6,320 nt of DNA from BS750m-G62 sp046483505 (GTDB lineage: Bacteria > Planctomycetota > Phycisphaerae > FEN-1346), in contig JAWODB010000086.1 in the NCBI GenBank assembly GCA_046483505.1, positions 1 through 6,320 on the forward strand. The letters are read 5' to 3'. A program made the translations under genes and the position numbers. The notes beneath the pieces are model-generated. The model was not told the DNA's origin and made no database searches. It saw only the letters and a list, made by a program, of their open reading frames with translations. Positions 4,499 through 6,320 of the stretch are shown piece after piece; position 1 is the first letter of the stretch; each line of letters starts with the position of its first letter.

Positions 4499-6320
4499 CA
4501 GCGAAGCCTGTAAAGCCGTTTCGGGGTGCCACGGGTCGGTTGCTCCACGTACTCGATGCGTTTCATGTTCTCCAGCGCCGTCCGCACATCTTCGTGCTCG
4601 CGTTCGCTCCACGGCAGTTTGCGGTTGAGCCGCCAGAAGGGCATCCACACACCGCCCTTGGTCTGCCGCCACCGGGTCAGGACGTCGATGAGGCGGTTGC
4701 ACTTGGCCTGGAACTCGCTCTCGGCCACGTGGCGCGCGGCACGGGCCAGCATCTGTCGGGTGAGGACGAGGACGAACTCGTTGGCCCACAGGGCGGCGGG
4801 CAAGGTGACTTTCGGCGCCTGCGGGTTCTCGCTGGCGGCGTAGATGAGGGCCAGTTTGCGTGCCTTCTCGTAAGCCCTGGCCCACACGGCCATCGCGGCC
4901 AGGTCGTCGGCCTGCTCGGCCGCGGCGTACGCCTCGTCGGCGTGGTCCCTCAGGGCCTCCAGCGCCTCCTCCGCTTCCGGCGTGGCGTCGACCCATGCCG
5001 GTTCGGGGTGCCAGGTCTGAAGATTCCCGCCTGAACGGCCGGGCTGAAAATCCACCCACCACCTGGCCGTTTCGACGACCCGCTCGGGCAGCGGCAACCG
5101 GGCGTTGCCGCCACCGCGCAGGCGCTCCCCGGCTTCCAGGACGAGCATGCGTGCGAAGAAGCCGTTCGAGAGCATCCGCGGCGACATCGACTCGTAGTAG
5201 TGCTTCGGGATGGCCGTGCCCAGGAGACACAGCGACGGCTGGTCGATGATGCCCGGACTCTGCCCGGCTTTGACGCGCATCGGGTAGATGGCCGAGGCGC
5301 TCGTGAAGAAGCGGAGGAGAACGCTCATGATGTTCTCCCAGCGCGGATCGCTTCCCTTCGCGATGGCCAGGACGAGGGCATCGATCTCGTCGGTCTGAAA
5401 GAGCATCGACGGCGTGGTGAACATCCGGTCCTCGATGCCCTCGCCGCTGGCGAAGTGTTCCCCGAAACAATCGTTGCGGCCGGCCGCGACCAGGACGCGC
5501 TGGTTGATGCGCCGCGGGTGGTCCTTGCCGACGCCGGAGTTCGCCAGGGCCAGCAGGTACAGGTTCGTCCGCATATCGGACGTGTCGCGGATCTTGCGGC
5601 CGGCGAGGAACGCCTGGAGCATGAGCGATCCCCCGAAGGCCATCACGGGCTGCCCGTACCGCGCCGTGGCGAGCATGTGGTCCATGACCTCGTCCACGAA
5701 CCCGGGCACGTACAGGAGCCGGTCCGGCAACGGCTCGGGGTCGGGAATGTCCGTGTTCTCCGGCGGGGGTTCGTCATTGTCGGCGGACATGGCCACGAGG
5801 TGCGAAATGTCCACGCCGTCGTCGGGCGGGTCCGACCCATATCCGAGTTCTCGGAGTTCTCTGGCGGCTTGTGCGAAATCTCCGCCATGGTGGAGCATGG
5901 TGTAGACCGCGAACGGCGAATAGGGCCGGTTCGGCTCCAGCGGCGGCGCATTGGAGGTGAACACGTAGAAGACACGGTCCTTCAGCGTCGCCGACCAGCC
6001 ACAGGTCTTGCCCGGTCGCCGCCAGTATTCGTTCTCGCCGCCGCGGGCGAGCGCCCAGCCGTGTTGTGAGAGCACCGCCCGCACATCTCCGCGGCTGTTG
6101 AAATCGTCGCCGGGTCTCTCGGCGTTGTGGGCCGACACTGCCGCACTGTGCGACTTCTCTGCCGGCAACGGCCCGCTGTGCGAGTTGTCTGCGGACAGGC
6201 CGCTGTTGTCGGCGTTCTCGGCCGACACCCGCGGACCGTCGACCACCTGTGGCAGATACTCGTTCAGTTCCCACGCACAGCCGAGCAGAACGTCCCTCTC
6301 GTCCTCAGAGACGACCGGCA
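4498..6320 (-). CDS. Replication primase/helicase-like ATPase, DUF3987-like (N-terminus outside window)
   Basis: The minus-strand frame is open from the right edge to TGA at 4498-4500, giving 606 visible residues. The GTG at 6246 is only an internal codon: the 24 codons before it are open and read sensibly (EDERDVLLGCAWELNEYLPQ). In order, a linker-like segment with decapeptide repeats (6109-6228) leads into a primase-associated domain: DDFNSRGDVRAVLSQHGWAL, then EYWRRPGKTCGWSATL, VFYVFTSNAPP, YSPFAVYTMLHHGGDFAQAA. Then comes an ATPase core with a Walker-A-like loop ANSGVGKD (5521-5544) and a Walker B DEID (about 5380-5391). GKD in place of GK[ST] recurs in these proteins as I recall them, so it need not mean inactivity. 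The C-terminal 80 or so residues look like a winged helix (LIDVLTRWRQTKGG, then VRTALENMKRIEYVEQ). Such proteins usually have a primase-polymerase domain at the N-terminus, expected to the right of this window. A role in initiating replication of a phage or plasmid is inferred; it abuts the iteron array. Confidence 0.88.
   Translation of the reverse strand, partial: PVVSEDERDVLLGCAWELNEYLPQVVDGPRVSAENADNSGLSADNSHSGPLPAEKSHSAAVSAHNAERPGDDFNSRGDVRAVLSQHGWALARGGENEYWRRPGKTCGWSATLKDRVFYVFTSNAPPLEPNRPYSPFAVYTMLHHGGDFAQAARELRELGYGSDPPDDGVDISHLVAMSADNDEPPPENTDIPDPEPLPDRLLYVPGFVDEVMDHMLATARYGQPVMAFGGSLMLQAFLAGRKIRDTSDMRTNLYLLALANSGVGKDHPRRINQRVLVAAGRNDCFGEHFASGEGIEDRMFTTPSMLFQTDEIDALVLAIAKGSDPRWENIMSVLLRFFTSASAIYPMRVKAGQSPGIIDQPSLCLLGTAIPKHYYESMSPRMLSNGFFARMLVLEAGERLRGGGNARLPLPERVVETARWWVDFQPGRSGGNLQTWHPEPAWVDATPEAEEALEALRDHADEAYAAAEQADDLAAMAVWARAYEKARKLALIYAASENPQAPKVTLPAALWANEFVLVLTRQMLARAARHVAESEFQAKCNRLIDVLTRWRQTKGGVWMPFWRLNRKLPWSEREHEDVRTALENMKRIEYVEQPTRGTPKRLYRLR
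6109..6228 (-). repeat. Four imperfect 30-bp coding repeats (decapeptide repeats) in the replication protein
   Basis: Within the replication gene four successive 10-residue units can be aligned: VSAENADNSG, LSADNSHSGP, LPAEKSHSAA and VSAHNAERPG (6228-6199, 6198-6169, 6168-6139, 6138-6109). The shared pattern is hydrophobic-Ser/Pro-Ala-acidic/His-Asn/Lys, then polar residues. The DNA repeats too (for example GTGTCGGCC opens units 1 and 4, TCGCACAG recurs in units 2 and 3), so they probably arose by tandem duplication. The segment is polar, likely disordered, and joins the missing N-terminal part to the primase-associated domain. Confidence 0.65.

Noticed and set aside
4248..4532. Minus-strand 94-codon open frame with Cys-Cys motifs
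   Set aside because: The cysteines come from translating the repeated ACCTGTTG units; the frame overlaps the end of the replication gene, and its codons lack the local third-position G/C bias.
4427..5470. Long minus-strand frame (347 codons) overlapping the replication ATPase
   Set aside because: Out-of-frame shadow that runs through the iteron array; the true frame carries the ATPase motifs.
5521..5544. Inactivated Walker A motif (GKD, first Gly replaced by Ala)
   Set aside because: As I recall the family, GKD recurs in related phage ATPases, and the Walker B residues are intact, so loss of activity is not supported.

Overview
The window is a GC-rich (about two thirds G+C by partial hand counts), densely coded piece of bacterial or phage DNA. 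Its make-up suggests a phage, prophage or plasmid-like element. The largest gene encodes a replication ATPase of the primase/helicase (DUF3987-like) kind, and next to it is a ParB-domain/adenine-methyltransferase fusion of a type common in phages. There are no ribosomal, tRNA or core-metabolism genes, and no structural (capsid, tail, terminase) genes. The HARE-HTH protein with a Lys/Ala-rich linker, and the particular methyltransferase and primase families, are types I associate from memory with Planctomycetota and their mobile elements. That host assignment is an inference; no marker gene proves it.

Layout. Bases 1-1239 hold three plus-strand genes in a probable operon: the 3' end of an unrecognised helical protein, a HARE-HTH winged-helix protein (start best placed at 331, not 304), and a small unknown protein. 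They meet a minus-strand radical SAM gene (1242-2093) tail to tail with only 2 bp between the stop codons; a perfect 9-bp-arm hairpin lies just inside its 3' end. The radical SAM gene and an unrecognised 196-aa plus-strand gene (2198-2788) diverge from a 104-bp spacer that holds a possible promoter overlapped by an operator-like dyad. The 196-aa gene converges, 8 bp apart, with the minus-strand ParB-methyltransferase (2797-4149, GTG start with a strong ribosome-binding site). A 348-bp non-coding region (4150-4497) separates that gene from the replication ATPase (minus strand, 4498 to beyond the right edge).

The most unusual feature is that non-coding region. It holds six exact copies of CAACAGGT in one orientation, spaced 11-9-34-9-11 bp (mirror-symmetric), two CAATAGGT variants facing each other across an AT-rich, pyrimidine-tract-bearing island (about 40% GC), and a cluster of short GC-rich hairpins. 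Next to a replication gene, this looks like an iteron-type replication origin or a binding array for a replication/partition protein. I am not aware of it as a described element, and nothing in the sequence alone proves its function.

Taken together, the minus-strand genes look like a replication and DNA-modification module. The radical SAM, ParB-methyltransferase and HARE-HTH genes could be linked through base modification and recognition of modified bases, but that link is speculative. The replication protein is incomplete: its frame stays open to the right edge, so its N-terminal part, probably a primase-polymerase domain, lies outside the window.
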